Source: DASUPK01 sp963801055
GTDB taxonomy: Bacteria > Actinomycetota > Thermoleophilia > Solirubrobacterales > 70-9
Assembly: GCA_963801055.1 (NCBI GenBank)
Contig: CAWDDE010000001.1
Span: 310,001-374,000 of the forward strand
Reading direction: 5' to 3'
DNA: 64,000 bases
In this document: one piece after another, positions 46,577 through 56,310 of the stretch
Numbering within the stretch: the stretch's first letter is position 1
Layout of the letters: every line of letters starts with the position of its first letter
The notes under the pieces: generated by a model
What the model saw: the letters and a program-made list of their open reading frames with translations, nothing else
Told to the model about the DNA's origin: nothing
Database searches by the model: none
Program-made: the position numbers and the translations under genes

Positions 46577-46683
46577 CGCAGGTAGAGGATCGAGACGTAG
46601 AAGGCCAGCGCAAAGACGAGCAGGGCCAGGGAGCCGGCGACCATGCCCGCACGGAGGGTGGCCCTGGCGCGCTCGCGGTCCAC
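46573..46683 (-). CDS. 36-residue single-pass membrane peptide
   Basis: MDRERARATLRAGMVAGSLALLVFALAFYVSILYLR: a basic start and one TM helix, too short for usual gene calling. GTG 46683 lies 10 nt after the ctaB stop, and its TGA overlaps the next ATG. Its position between haem o synthase and the subunit IV-like gene suggests a small oxidase subunit or assembly factor. Confidence 0.6.
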   Translation of the reverse strand: MDRERARATLRAGMVAGSLALLVFALAFYVSILYLR

Positions 46684-46693
46684 GGCGGGAACC

Positions 46694-47668
46694 CTATAAC
46701 GCCCTGTCGAGTGCCATCGCGACGAAGAGCAGGGCCAGGTAGGCGAGCGAGCTCAGGTAGAGGCGGCGCGCTGCCTGCCGGGTGGGATGCGCCAGCAGCA
46801 CCAGCGCGAGTCCGACGAAGCCGGCCCCGAGCGCGAGCGCCGCGACCAGGTACGCGGTGCCGAAGAGACCGGTGAGGACGGGCCCGATCGTGACCGCGAC
46901 CAGGAGCAGCGCGTAGGCGACGATCTGGTGCCGGGTCGTGGTCTCGCCCCTCACGACCGGCAGCATCGGGACCCCGGTGCGGGCGTAGTCGTCCGAGATC
47001 AACAGCGACAGCGCCCAGAAGTGCGGCGGCGTCCAGAAGAAGACGATCGCGAACGGCCAGAGCGCCTGCGCGGAGAGGCCGCCCGTGGCGGCCGCCCAGC
47101 CGACCAGCGGGGGCATCGCGCCCGCGGCGCCACCGAGCACGATGTTCTGGGGGGTTCGCGGCTTCAGCCAAAGCGTGTAGACGAAGACGTAGCCGAGCAG
47201 GCCGGCGGCGGCGAGCGCTGCGGTCAGCGCGTTCACGGTGATCGCGAGCTGGGCGACCGCGACGATGCCGAGGGCGGAGCCGAAGAGCAGGCCCCGCCGC
47301 GGCTCGATCCGGCCACTCGCGAGGGGACGTCCGCGAGTTCGCGCCATGCGGGCATCGGGCTCCCGCTCGATGTAATGGTTGATCGCCCCCGCGCCGCCCG
47401 CCGCCAGGTAGCCGCCCAGGCACGTCCACAGGATCGTCGAGAGGGCCGGGCCGCTTGGGTCGGCGACGAACATCGTCGCCACGCAGGTGAGCAGGAGCAG
47501 AGAGATGATCCGCGGCTTGGTGAGCGTGACGTAGTCGTTCGCCACCCCGATCGCGGCCCGCATGGTCCGGGCCCGCGCGTCATCCGGGGTCACCGAAACC
47601 CGCTCGCCGCCCGGGCGCGGCGCCCTCCGGCCGACGCGCTCCGACCCTGTGCCGAGATGGACGCTCAT
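46694..47668 (-). CDS. ctaB: Haem o synthase (protoheme IX farnesyltransferase)
   Basis: Adds farnesyl to haem b, the first step to haem A. 324 residues, with about eight TM helices. Prenyltransferase Asp motifs: GAINHYIEREPDARMARTRGRPL (NxxxDxxxD) and YTLWLKPRTPQNIVLGGAAGAMPPLVGW, then the DDYARTGVPMLPVVRG loop. Intact. Overlaps ctaA by 4 nt. Serves the oxidase encoded at 37.5-42 kb. Confidence 0.95.
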   Translation of the reverse strand: MSVHLGTGSERVGRRAPRPGGERVSVTPDDARARTMRAAIGVANDYVTLTKPRIISLLLLTCVATMFVADPSGPALSTILWTCLGGYLAAGGAGAINHYIEREPDARMARTRGRPLASGRIEPRRGLLFGSALGIVAVAQLAITVNALTAALAAAGLLGYVFVYTLWLKPRTPQNIVLGGAAGAMPPLVGWAAATGGLSAQALWPFAIVFFWTPPHFWALSLLISDDYARTGVPMLPVVRGETTTRHQIVAYALLLVAVTIGPVLTGLFGTAYLVAALALGAGFVGLALVLLAHPTRQAARRLYLSSLAYLALLFVAMALDRAL

Positions 47669-48708
47669 GCCGGCGCCGCCGACGCCTCCGTCCGCGGGGC
47701 CCGCCCGCGAGAGGGCACAGGGCTGGGGAGCCAGGCGACCCGATAGGCGATCGAGATCACCGTCGCCCAGAGCAGGGTGGCGATGGTGAGATGGGCGACG
47801 ATCAGCGGGCCGTGCTCGCCGAGCCAGACGTTGAGCGCGCCGAGCAGGAGCTGGCAGAGCAGCAGCAGCGCTCCCAGAGCGAGCAAACGGTCGCGCGAGC
47901 CGCGGGCGAAGGCCACGGCGAGCAGCGCGATGATCGCGAACGTCGCGGCGTAGACGAAGAGTCGGTGGGTGAGGTGGATATCGGTCAGCCGGTTGTTGCC
48001 GAAGGGCAGGAACTTGCCGTCCCCGCAGGTCGGGAACTGGTGGCCACAGGCGAGGTGTGCGCCGGCGATGTTCGGTCCGACCTCGTCGACGCCCTCCTCC
48101 TCGGTGCCGGCCATGTAGCCGCCGGCGACGATCGCGCAGAGCAGCAGCACGGCGGCCGTCGCGGCATAGGGCTTCAGCCCGCGGACGGGCGGCCGGACAG
48201 GCTCGTCGGTGTCGGCGGCCGCTGCGGAGCGCGCCTTGAAGCTGAGCCAGAGGAGTAGGCCGAGCAGGAGCATCGCGGTGCCGAGGTGCGCGGCCACCAA
48301 CTCCTCCTTCAGGCTGTGCTCGACGGTCAGGCCGCCCAGCCCTGCCTGGACCAGGACCAGCGCGCCGGCGGCGACGCTGCCGCGAAAGGCCCAGCCGTTC
48401 CGATCCCGGAGGTCGCGGTACGCGCGCCAGCAGAGCAGCGCGATCAGGGCCACGACGATGCCCGCCAACAGCCGGTGCGAGAACTCGATCAGCGTGTTCT
48501 CGTCGCCGACCAGCGGGATCACGTCGCCGCCGCAGAGCGGCCAGCCCTTCGTCCCGCTGCCGCCCGGGCCGCAGCCCAATCCGGAGTCGCTCACGCGCAC
48601 GACGCCGCCGACGATGATCAGCAGGAAGGTGACAAGCGCAGTCAGGTCTGCCAGGCGGCGAAACCGGCGGAGCCCTGCACCGCCGCCGCCGGCAACGGGT
48701 CCAGCCAT
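47665..48708 (-). CDS. ctaA: Haem A synthase (COX15/CtaA family)
   Basis: Oxidises haem O to haem A. 347 residues, eight TM helices in two four-helix halves. Haem ligands: EFSHRLLAG and AAHLGTAML in the first half, THRLFVYA and VAHLTIATL in the second. A Cys pair sits in each outer loop (LGCGPGG...PLCGG; ACGHQFPTCGDG), as in the bacterial family. Intact. Lies downstream of the metal-free subunit I-like gene and overlaps ctaB. Confidence 0.94.
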   Translation of the reverse strand: MAGPVAGGGGAGLRRFRRLADLTALVTFLLIIVGGVVRVSDSGLGCGPGGSGTKGWPLCGGDVIPLVGDENTLIEFSHRLLAGIVVALIALLCWRAYRDLRDRNGWAFRGSVAAGALVLVQAGLGGLTVEHSLKEELVAAHLGTAMLLLGLLLWLSFKARSAAAADTDEPVRPPVRGLKPYAATAAVLLLCAIVAGGYMAGTEEEGVDEVGPNIAGAHLACGHQFPTCGDGKFLPFGNNRLTDIHLTHRLFVYAATFAIIALLAVAFARGSRDRLLALGALLLLCQLLLGALNVWLGEHGPLIVAHLTIATLLWATVISIAYRVAWLPSPVPSRGRAPRTEASAAPA

Positions 48709-48712
48709 GGCG

Positions 48713-50426
48713 TCAGGCTACCGGCTCGCCGGTCTTCGTCCGTGCGGGCCTCGGAGGTGTCGCGGCGCCGTACCGCCTCGCGGATGTCGCGCAGCGGCTC
48801 GTCGCTTCGCACGTCGGGAACGACGTCGAAGTTGTGAGGCGGCGGAGGCGAGGTCGCGAACCACTCGAGCGTCTCGCCACCCCAGGGGTCGTGCCCGGCC
48901 GGCACCCCCCGCTTGACGGAGAGATACGCGTTGGCGATCGAGATCACCACGCCCAGAGAGAGCACGAAGGCGCCGATCGTCGCGATCAGGTTGAGCGCAT
49001 CCAGGTGCTGGGCGTTGATCGCGTCGCTGGCCGCAAAGTATTTGAAGATCTCGACCTGCTGTCCCTCCACCCCCGCGAGGAACATCGGGATGAAGGTCAG
49101 TTGCGCGCCCAGCACGATCAGCGCCACCGAGGCCCGCGCCAATCCCTCGCCCATCGTCCGCCCGGTCATCTTCGGGAACCAGTAGGAGAGCGCCGCGAGT
49201 CCCCCGAGCACCGGGCCGCCGACAAACACGTACCCGGTCGCCGCGGTGGACGCAGTCGTGTCTGCCAGCAGCCAGTTGACCGGGATCACGCTCTGAATCA
49301 GCTCCCCGATCAGCCCGAAGCTCAGCGTGGAGATCGAGGCGAGCGCAAAGATCATCGGGGCGCGCATCCGGAGGACCCCGCCGGCCAGCGTGCCGATCCA
49401 GTTGACGAACACCGCCCCGATCGGGATCGCCAGCAGCAGCGCCATCAGCATGGCGGCGTATAGCCAGCCGATCGGGATCGAGGCGCTGTCCATGTTCTGC
49501 ATCCACGCGAGCAGGCCGAGCGGCATGATCGCCGCGGTCGAGGCCATCAGCGCCCGCCGCGAGAGAAGCGGCTTGCCCGAGAAGACGGGCAGGATCTCCG
49601 AGATCGCGCCGATCGTGGGCAGCAGGAAGATCAGGTAGCAGCCGGTGAAGAAGATCCAGCTCAGGTGCTGGTAGTAGATCGGCGCGCCGCCCGCGCCCGG
49701 GTCGAAGAAGACGCCGTCGAAGTGGCGATCCGTCTCCAGCATGACCAGCGCCGCCACCATCGCTGACCCGGCGACGATCATCGTCCAGCTGGAGACGGCC
49801 GCCGAGAAGCTGAACGTGGGGAGCCGGCGCCAGGCGAGGCCCGGCGCCCGGAGCTTCGCGACCGTTACGGCGAGGTTGATCGACTGGAGTACGAGGCCGA
49901 CCACGGTCAGGCCCACGGCCGCGATCCAGACGTCGGGGCCGTTGTTCGAGATGAAGACCGTGTCGGAGAGGGTCGGCCAGTTGTTGAAGCCCGCCTCCGG
50001 CGGGGTGTAGGCGAAGCTCACGTACAGCAGCGCCCCGCCAAAGACGTAGAGCCAGAACGAGAGCGAGGCGAGGCGCGGGAAGGCCAGCGACCGCGCCCCA
50101 ATCTGGAGCGGGACGATGTAGGTGAAGAGCCCGAAGGCGAAGGGGAGGGCGAAGAGGACGATCAGCGTGGCGCTGCCCACCGAGAGCAGCCGGTTGAAGG
50201 TGACCGGCTCGATCAGGTTGTTCTCGGGGACCGCGAGCTGCAGCCGGATCAGCAGGTAGGCGACGATTCCGAGCGCCAGGAAGGAGAAGGAGGCGCCGAT
50301 GTAGAGGCGCCCGACGTCCTTGTGGTCGGAGCTCATCGTCATCTCGAGCCAGCGGGGACGCACCGCCGGCGGGGCATCGGTAACGAGCTCGGGGCGATGC
50401 GGCGCGAGTGTCCGTCCGTCGCTCAT
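48713..50426 (-). CDS. Cytochrome oxidase subunit I-like protein lacking all metal ligands
   Basis: About 570 residues, 12 or more TM helices, clearly homologous to subunit I: SSDHKDVGRLYIG at helix I, PLQIGARSLAFPRL, YYQHLSWIFF, YWFPKMTGR and GGETLEWFATSPPPPHNF all align with the true coxA of this window. Every ligand is gone: low-spin haem His is Gly84 (SVGSATL, codon 50175-50177), HPAVY is TGCYL, the HH pair is WM, VAHIHF is TGYVFV. K-pathway Lys (PTGIK) is PIGAV, and the D-pathway Asp is Ser. The frame is open over the whole length. I place the stop at 48713 after one base error; uncorrected it runs to 48642 and overlaps ctaA. Confidence 0.85.
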
Positions 50427-51183
50427 CAGCTCTCCCCGTTCACCTGCTGCACGAAGGACTGAGCCTCCTGGATCCCCGCGGCCTGCTGCTCGAGCCACGC
50501 CTGGTAGGTCGGAACGTCAACGACACGCACCCGGGTCCGCATCACCGCGTACGAGGCGCCCGAGAACGCGTAGCTGGCGCCGTCATAGATCCCCGTCTGG
50601 TCCGCCTTGAACCAGGTCTTGTTGCTCGAGCCGGGGGTGGCATCGAACTTGCCGCTCAGGCCCGGGACCCACCAGCGGTGGACGACGTCGGTCGAGCAGA
50701 GATCGATGACCACGGCCGTGTCGACCGGCACCACGAGCTCGTAGTAGGAGTAGGTGCCGTCCGGGTACTCGTAGCGCCAGATCCACTGCTGGCCGCAGGC
50801 CGTGATCTCGAGCGGCGCCGACGTCGCGGGCCGGCCGGGAGGTCGAGGCCACGCTGGGCGGTGATCAGCGACGCGGCCTGCAGCCCATCGGGTCCGGACG
50901 CCTCCACCTGTTTCGCGTCGTGGGTCACGATCACTCCGAGGACGAAGGTGACGATCGCCAGGGCGGCGAAGGCCCCCGCCGTTCCGATCTGCGCGGGCCG
51001 GCGCACCACCAGGCGCCTCGGCTGGCGCCCTCGCGCCGAGCGGAAGCGCATCACCAGCGCGACCAGCGCGCCGTTGATCGCAATCAACAGGACGAAGCCG
51101 ATGACGAGCATCACCCAGTAGAGGGTGTTGAGATCGTCCGCATTCGGCGAGTGGCCGCTCTGAGGACTGAGGAGGGCGAGCAA
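50426..51183 (-). CDS. Cytochrome oxidase subunit II-like protein lacking the CuA site, one frameshift
   Basis: About 250 residues. SPNADDLNTLYWVMLVIGFVLL and a second TM form the usual hairpin; the cupredoxin part has EITACGQQWIWRYEYPDG and DVVHRWWVPG as in real subunit II. The CuA segment reads GASYAFSGASYAVM: both Cys are Ser (codons 50573-50575, 50561-50563), the Glu is Ala and the second His is Tyr (50549-50551), while Met and the first His remain. A shift lies near 50840. TTG 51183 is the only start in frame. The stop overlaps the subunit I-like ATG (TGATG). Confidence 0.83.
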
Positions 51184-51248
51184 AGCGGCGTGAGTCTATT
51201 ACGGGGCCTGGCCGAGAGGCGCGTGCTCGCCGCCGAGGCCGGCGGCTC

Positions 51249-51653
51249 CTAGCGGACCGCCTGACCTGCTCCGAGCATGTTGCCCTCGCTGTCCCGGAAC
51301 CATGCCGCCCGCTCGCCCTTGCCGCCCTTGCTCGGGTAGTTCCCCTCGACCTCCGCGATCGAGTTGACCGTCGTCAGGCCGGGCAGGTCGTATTCCTCAA
51401 AGGTGACTCCGCGCCCGCGCAGCTGCTCGACCGTCGCCTCGATGTCCTCGACCTCGAAAGCCATCTGCGTGTGCCCACCGGACGGCGCGCCGGCTGACTC
51501 GAACAGCGCGAATTCGGTGTTGCCGCACCGGTAGAGCAGACCGCCGGGCCTCTCCTCGGCGGGCTCGAGCCCGAGCTTCTCCGCGTAGAAGGCCCTCGCC
51601 CGCTCCAGATCCTGGGCGGGCAGTCGCGTCGCCACCTTGGCGTTCTCCAGCAT
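51249..51653 (-). CDS. VOC/glyoxalase-family protein
   Basis: 134 residues with paired beta-alpha-beta-beta-beta modules: TRLPAQDLERARAFYAEKLGLEPAEERPGGLLYRCG and HTQMAFEVEDIEATVEQLRGRGVTFEEYDLPG, ending WFRDSEGNMLGAGQ. Some metal-ligand positions are present (His in GGHTQMAFEV), and the final Glu of DSEGN is kept. ATG 51653 has AAGGAG 8 nt before it. Substrate unknown. Confidence 0.85.
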   Translation of the reverse strand: MLENAKVATRLPAQDLERARAFYAEKLGLEPAEERPGGLLYRCGNTEFALFESAGAPSGGHTQMAFEVEDIEATVEQLRGRGVTFEEYDLPGLTTVNSIAEVEGNYPSKGGKGERAAWFRDSEGNMLGAGQAVR

Positions 51654-51739
51654 CGCTCGCTCCTTTCGTCGATCACCGAGAATGACCACGCCGGAGCGCG
51701 GAACTCATCGCCACTTCGGGAGTCATAGGCTCCCCGGCC

Positions 51740-53335
51740 ATGGCGAGCGTCCGGGAGGTCACCTTCGAGCTCTTCCGCGAGCACGGGATGACGACGATCT
51801 TCGGCAACCCGGGCTCGACCGAGCTGCCGATGCTGGCCGAGTTCCCCGACGACTTTCGATACGTCCTCGGGCTCCAGGAGGCCGTGGCCGTCGGGATGGC
51901 GGACGGGTACGCGCAGGCAGCCGGCCGGACGACCCACGTCAACCTGCACACCGCACCGGGAGTTGGGAACGGCATGGGGGCGATCTTCAACGCGCAGGCC
52001 AACCACTCGCCGCTCGTGGTGACCGCCGGCCAGCAGGTTCGAGCCCAGATCACCATGCAGGCGAACCTCACCAACCGCGACGCGACCCAGGTCGTGCACC
52101 CGTTCGTCAAGTGGAGCTTCGAGCCGCCGCGGGCGCAGGACGTCCCGGCCGCCCTGACGCGCGCGATCCACACCGCGTCTCTGGCTCCAAGGGGACCGGC
52201 ATTCGTCTCGCTGCCGCTGGACGACTGGACCGAGGAGGCCGGTGCTGAGTCCAGCCACCTGATCGACCGCACCACCGAGCCAAGAATGGGCCCCGACCCC
52301 GCCGCGATCGAGGCGCTGGCGAAGCGCCTGGGCGCGGCGAGCAACCCCGTGCTCGTCGCGGGCCCCGACATCGACGCCGCCGGCGCCTGGAACGATGCCG
52401 TCGCTCTGGCCGAGCGCCAGAGGCTGCCGGTCTTCGCCTCGCCCGCTCCCGGCGGAGGGCGGCTCGGCTTCCCAGAGGGCCACCCGCTCTTCCAGGGCGT
52501 TTTGCCGCCCGCGATCGGGCCCGTCACCGAGACGCTCAAGGGCCGCGACCTGATCCTGGTCGTCGGATCCTCGGTCTTCCCTTACTACCCGTACATCCCC
52601 GGCCCGCTCCTCCCGGAGGGCGCCTCCCTGGTCGCGATCACCAGCGACCCGGACGAGGCGGCCCGGGCCCCGATGGGAGACGTGATCCTGGCGGATGTCG
52701 GCCTCGCTCTGCGGGCACTACTCGCGGAGGTTGGGGAGGCGAATCGCCCCGAGCCGACGCCGCTCCCCGAGCCGAGCGCCGGCGAGGAGACCGACCCCCT
52801 CACCCCGACGATGGTTCATCACACCCTGGCCCAGGTCTTCCCCGACGACGGGATCGTGGTCCTCGAGTCCCCGTCGAGCACCCTGTCGCTCCGCAATCAG
52901 ATGCGCCTCTCCCATCCCGGCAGCTACTACTTCGGCGCCGGCGGCGGCCTCGGTTTCGGGCTCGCCGCCGCGATCGGGATCCAGCTCGCGCAGCCGGATC
53001 GACCGGTGGTCTGCGTGCTCGGCGAGGGCTCGGCGCAGTACGCGATCACGGGCTTCTGGACTGCGGCCGCCTATGACGTGCCGGTGACCTTCCTCATCCT
53101 CCGGAACGAGGAGTACGCGATCCTCAAGTGGTTCGCCGACATCGAGGAGGTGAAGGGCGCACCTGGCCTCGACCTCCCGGCGCTGGAGGTCGCGCGGGTG
53201 GCCGAGGCCTATGGCGTCTCCGCGAAGATGGTCTCCGGGCGCGATCAGCTGCACTCCGCGCTCGAGGCCGCGATCGGCTCGGAGCAGCCCGAGCTGGTCG
53301 AGGTGCCCGTGACCCCCGGCATGGCACTGTTCTAG
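51740..53335 (+). CDS. mdlC: Thiamine-diphosphate enzyme, benzoylformate decarboxylase-like
   Basis: 531 residues, intact. NPGSTELPML has the active Ser of benzoylformate decarboxylase, LGLQEAVAVGMADGYAQA the ThDP Glu, NLHTAPGVGNGMG the active His, and FPYYPYIPGPLLPEG lies in the middle region of this group. The ThDP motif reads GEGSAQY...LRNEEY rather than the usual GDGS...NN. Decarboxylates aromatic 2-oxo acids to aldehydes; the exact substrate is inferred. It precedes a large 2-hydroxy-acid oxidase-like gene by 26 nt. Confidence 0.82.
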   Translation: MASVREVTFELFREHGMTTIFGNPGSTELPMLAEFPDDFRYVLGLQEAVAVGMADGYAQAAGRTTHVNLHTAPGVGNGMGAIFNAQANHSPLVVTAGQQVRAQITMQANLTNRDATQVVHPFVKWSFEPPRAQDVPAALTRAIHTASLAPRGPAFVSLPLDDWTEEAGAESSHLIDRTTEPRMGPDPAAIEALAKRLGAASNPVLVAGPDIDAAGAWNDAVALAERQRLPVFASPAPGGGRLGFPEGHPLFQGVLPPAIGPVTETLKGRDLILVVGSSVFPYYPYIPGPLLPEGASLVAITSDPDEAARAPMGDVILADVGLALRALLAEVGEANRPEPTPLPEPSAGEETDPLTPTMVHHTLAQVFPDDGIVVLESPSSTLSLRNQMRLSHPGSYYFGAGGGLGFGLAAAIGIQLAQPDRPVVCVLGEGSAQYAITGFWTAAAYDVPVTFLILRNEEYAILKWFADIEEVKGAPGLDLPALEVARVAEAYGVSAKMVSGRDQLHSALEAAIGSEQPELVEVPVTPGMALF

Positions 53336-53361
53336 CGCGGCCGCACAGATAGGCTCGAACC

Positions 53362-56269
53362 ATGGAGCTGCTGGCGCCGGATGTGCACCGGATCGCGCCT
53401 GAGCGAGGCGAGCCGTCGGAGGACCGGGCCCCGGACGAGCTCGCCTCGGGCACGCCCGAGCCGCTTCGGCGGGACCTGACCGGGCTGCTGGGGGCGGACC
53501 GGGTCCTGACCAGGGTGATCGACCTGATTCGGTACGCCTCCGACGCGAGTCCCTACCGGCTGCTTCCCAAGGCGGTGGTGATGGCGCGGGACGCTTCGGA
53601 CGTGGCGAAGGTGTTCGACTACGGCCGCCGCGCGGGGGTGCCGGTGACCTTCCGGGCGGGCGGCACAAGCCTCAACGGCCAGTCGCAGAGCGACGGGATC
53701 CTCGTCGACGTTCGCCGGCACTGGAGCGGGGTGGAGGTGGTCGACGACGGCGCTCGCGCTCGCGTCAAGCCGGGGACGGTGCTGGGCCACGCCAACCGCG
53801 TGCTCGCGCCACACGGACGCAAGCTCGGGCCGGATCCGGCGAGCACCGACATCGCCTGCGTCGGCGGCGTGGTGGCCAACAACTCCGGCGGAATGCGCTG
53901 CGGGGTGGTGGCCGACTCCTACAGCACCGTTCGCTCGCTCACCTTCGTGTTGCCGTCCGGGACGGTGATCGACACGGGCGCCGCCGACGCCACGGAGCGC
54001 TTCGCCGCGGCCGAGCCTGAGCTGGCCCGTGGTCTGGCTGAGATCCGAGACGAGATCCGCGCCGATACCGAGCTCAGCGAGCGGATCCGCAAGAAGTTCC
54101 GGATCAAGAACACCACCGGCTACCGGCTGATCGCCTTCCTGGACGAGGACGAGCCGGTCGAGATCTTCCGGCGCCTGCTGATCGGCTCCGAGGGGACCCT
54201 CGGATTCATCGCCGAGGTCGTCTTCGAGACCGTGCCATTGCCAGCCAAGACCACGATCTCCTGGCTCCACTTCGACGGGATCGAGTCGGCCACCGAGCCA
54301 GTGCCCGCGCTCGTGGATGTCGGGGCGACCGCGGTTGAGCTGATGGTGGCGCCAGCGCTGATGGTCGCCGCGCAGAACATCGCCGGGGCGCCCCAGGACT
54401 GGCTGGAGCTGCCGCCGACCTCGGCCGCGCTCTTGGTGGAGTTCGGCGCGGACACCGAGGGGGGGCTCGACCGGCTTGTAGCGGGCGCCGAGGAGATTCT
54501 CCGCGAGCACGAGCTGATTCGAACGCCGGACTTCACCCGCGATCCGGAGCGAATCGAGGTCTCCTGGACGGTCCGCGAGGGCCTGCACGGGCTGATCGGG
54601 CGTTTCCGCCCGCCCGGGTCGTCGCTGATCATTGAGGACGTCTGCGTACCGCCGGAGCGGATCGCCGAGTCGGCCCGCGACATCCAGGCTCTGCTCACCG
54701 AGCACGGCTTCCTGCCCGGCGTGGCGGGCCACACCTCGGCGGGAAACCTCCACTTCATGCTGACGCCCGACTTCGCGAAGCAGGAGGACGTCGAGCGGTA
54801 CGAGGGCTTCATGGAGAAGCTGGTCGCGCTGATCCTCGACAAGTACGACGGCTCGCTCAAGGCGGAGCATGGGACCGGCGTCAACATGGCGCCTTACGTA
54901 GAGCGGGAGTGGGGCGCGAAGGCGACCGAGCTGATGTGGCGAGTGAAGGCCCTGGCCGACCCAGACGGGGTCCTTGCCCCCGGGGTCGTGCTGAACCGCG
55001 ACCCGGGGGTCCACTTGCGCAACCTGAAGACCACTCCCGAGATCGAGGAGGTGGCGACCACCTGCGTCGAGTGCGGCTTCTGCGAGCCCGTCTGCCCCAG
55101 CCGCCACCTGACCACGACGCCCCGGCAGCGGATCGTGATCCGTCGCGAGATGGCTCGCCAGCCCGCCGGGTCCCCGGTGCAGCGCGCGCTGCTCGAGCAG
55201 TACGAGTACGACGGGATCCAGACCTGCGCGGCCGACGGGACCTGCCAGATCGCCTGCCCGCTGGGAATCGATACGGGCAAGCTGATCAAGGGCTTCCGGG
55301 CCCGGGAGCACACCGACGCCGCCCAGCGGCACGCGAAGCGGATCGCGGAGCACTGGGGGTCGGTGGAGCGCACGGCACGCGCGGGCCTGCGCGCCGGGGC
55401 GGTCGCCGCTCCGCTGATGCGGGCTGGCGCCGCAGCTGCTCGTTCGCTGTTCAGCGACGAGCTCGTCCCGACGTGGCCGCAGAACATGCCGCCAGCCGGC
55501 ACCGGCCAGCCTCCCTCGGACCCCCCGTGAAGGGGCGAGCGCCGTCTACATGCCCGCCTGCGTCAACCGGATCTTCGGGAGGCCGCGAGGAGACGGTGCT
55601 GGGCTCCCACTGCCGGAGGCAATGGTGGCGGTCTCGGCCCGGGCCGGGCTGCCGGTCTGGATTCCCGACGACGTGGCCGGCCACTGCTGCGCAGTGCCCT
55701 GGACCTCCAAGGGCTACACCGACGGCGCGGCCCTGATGGCGAACCACACGGTCGAGGCGATCTGGCGCTGGAGCGGGGAGGGAGACCTGCCCGTGGTGGT
55801 CGACGCGAGCTCCTGCGCGCTGGGGCTCGCCTCCGAGGCGACGGCGAGCCTCACCGACGAGAATCGCGAGCGACACGCCACGCTCGAGGTGCTCGACTCG
55901 GTCTCCTGGGCGAAGCGCCTGCTGCCCAGGCTCGAGATTCCGGAGAAGCTCCGCTCCGCCGCCGTGCACCCGACCTGCTCCATCCGTCACCTCGGCCTCG
56001 AGCGGCAGCTGCGCGAGGTTGCCGGCGCGATCGCCGACGAGGTCGTGCAGCCGATCCGCGCCACCTGTTGCGGGATGGCCGGGGACCGCGGGCTGCTTCA
56101 CCCCGAGCTGCCGGTATCAGCGACCTCCGAGGAGGCCTCGGAGCTGGCCGCGAGCACGCACGAGGCCTACCTCTGCAGCAACCGGACCTGCGAGATCGCG
56201 CTGCAGCAGGGGACTGGGGCCGCCTACGAGTCCGTCCTGATCCCGCTCGAGCGAGTCACTCGACCTTAG
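53362..56269 (+). CDS. FAD-linked and Fe-S oxidoreductase with CCG domain (D-lactate dehydrogenase-like), frameshifted
   Basis: About 965 residues in three parts. FAD domain: FRAGGTSLNGQSQSDG, CVGGVVANNSGGMRCG, GSEGTLGFIAEVV, GHTSAGNLHFM, DGSLKAEHGTGVN. Two Fe-S clusters: CVECGFCEPVCPS and CAADGTCQIACPLGIDTG. C-terminal Cys-rich domain: YMPACVNRIFG, HCCAVPWTSKGY, PTCSIRHLG, TCCGMAGDRG. Breaks near 55500 and 55590 separate the last part. Oxidises D-2-hydroxy acids to 2-oxo acids and passes electrons on. Neighbour mdlC could use such a product. Confidence 0.87.
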
Positions 56270-56270
56270 A

Positions 56271-56289
56271 CTCCCCGAGCTCCGGGGAG
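56271..56289 (+). terminator. Hairpin just after the oxidoreductase stop
   Basis: CTCCCCG-AGCTC-CGGGGAG, a perfect 7-bp stem with a 5-nt loop, begins 1 nt after the TAG. It has no T-run, so termination strength is unclear. The 3' side overlaps the region where the next gene's promoter (TTAGACT) would sit. Confidence 0.45.
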
Positions 56290-56310
56290 CCCCTTAGACT
56301 CGCGCCCGCC

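Noticed and set aside
48713..51183. Treating the ligand-less oxidase genes as ordinary decayed pseudogenes
   Set aside because: The subunit I frame is open over its length, TM and non-ligand motifs (WFPKMTGR, SSDHKDVG) are kept, and losses are confined to functional residues in both partners.
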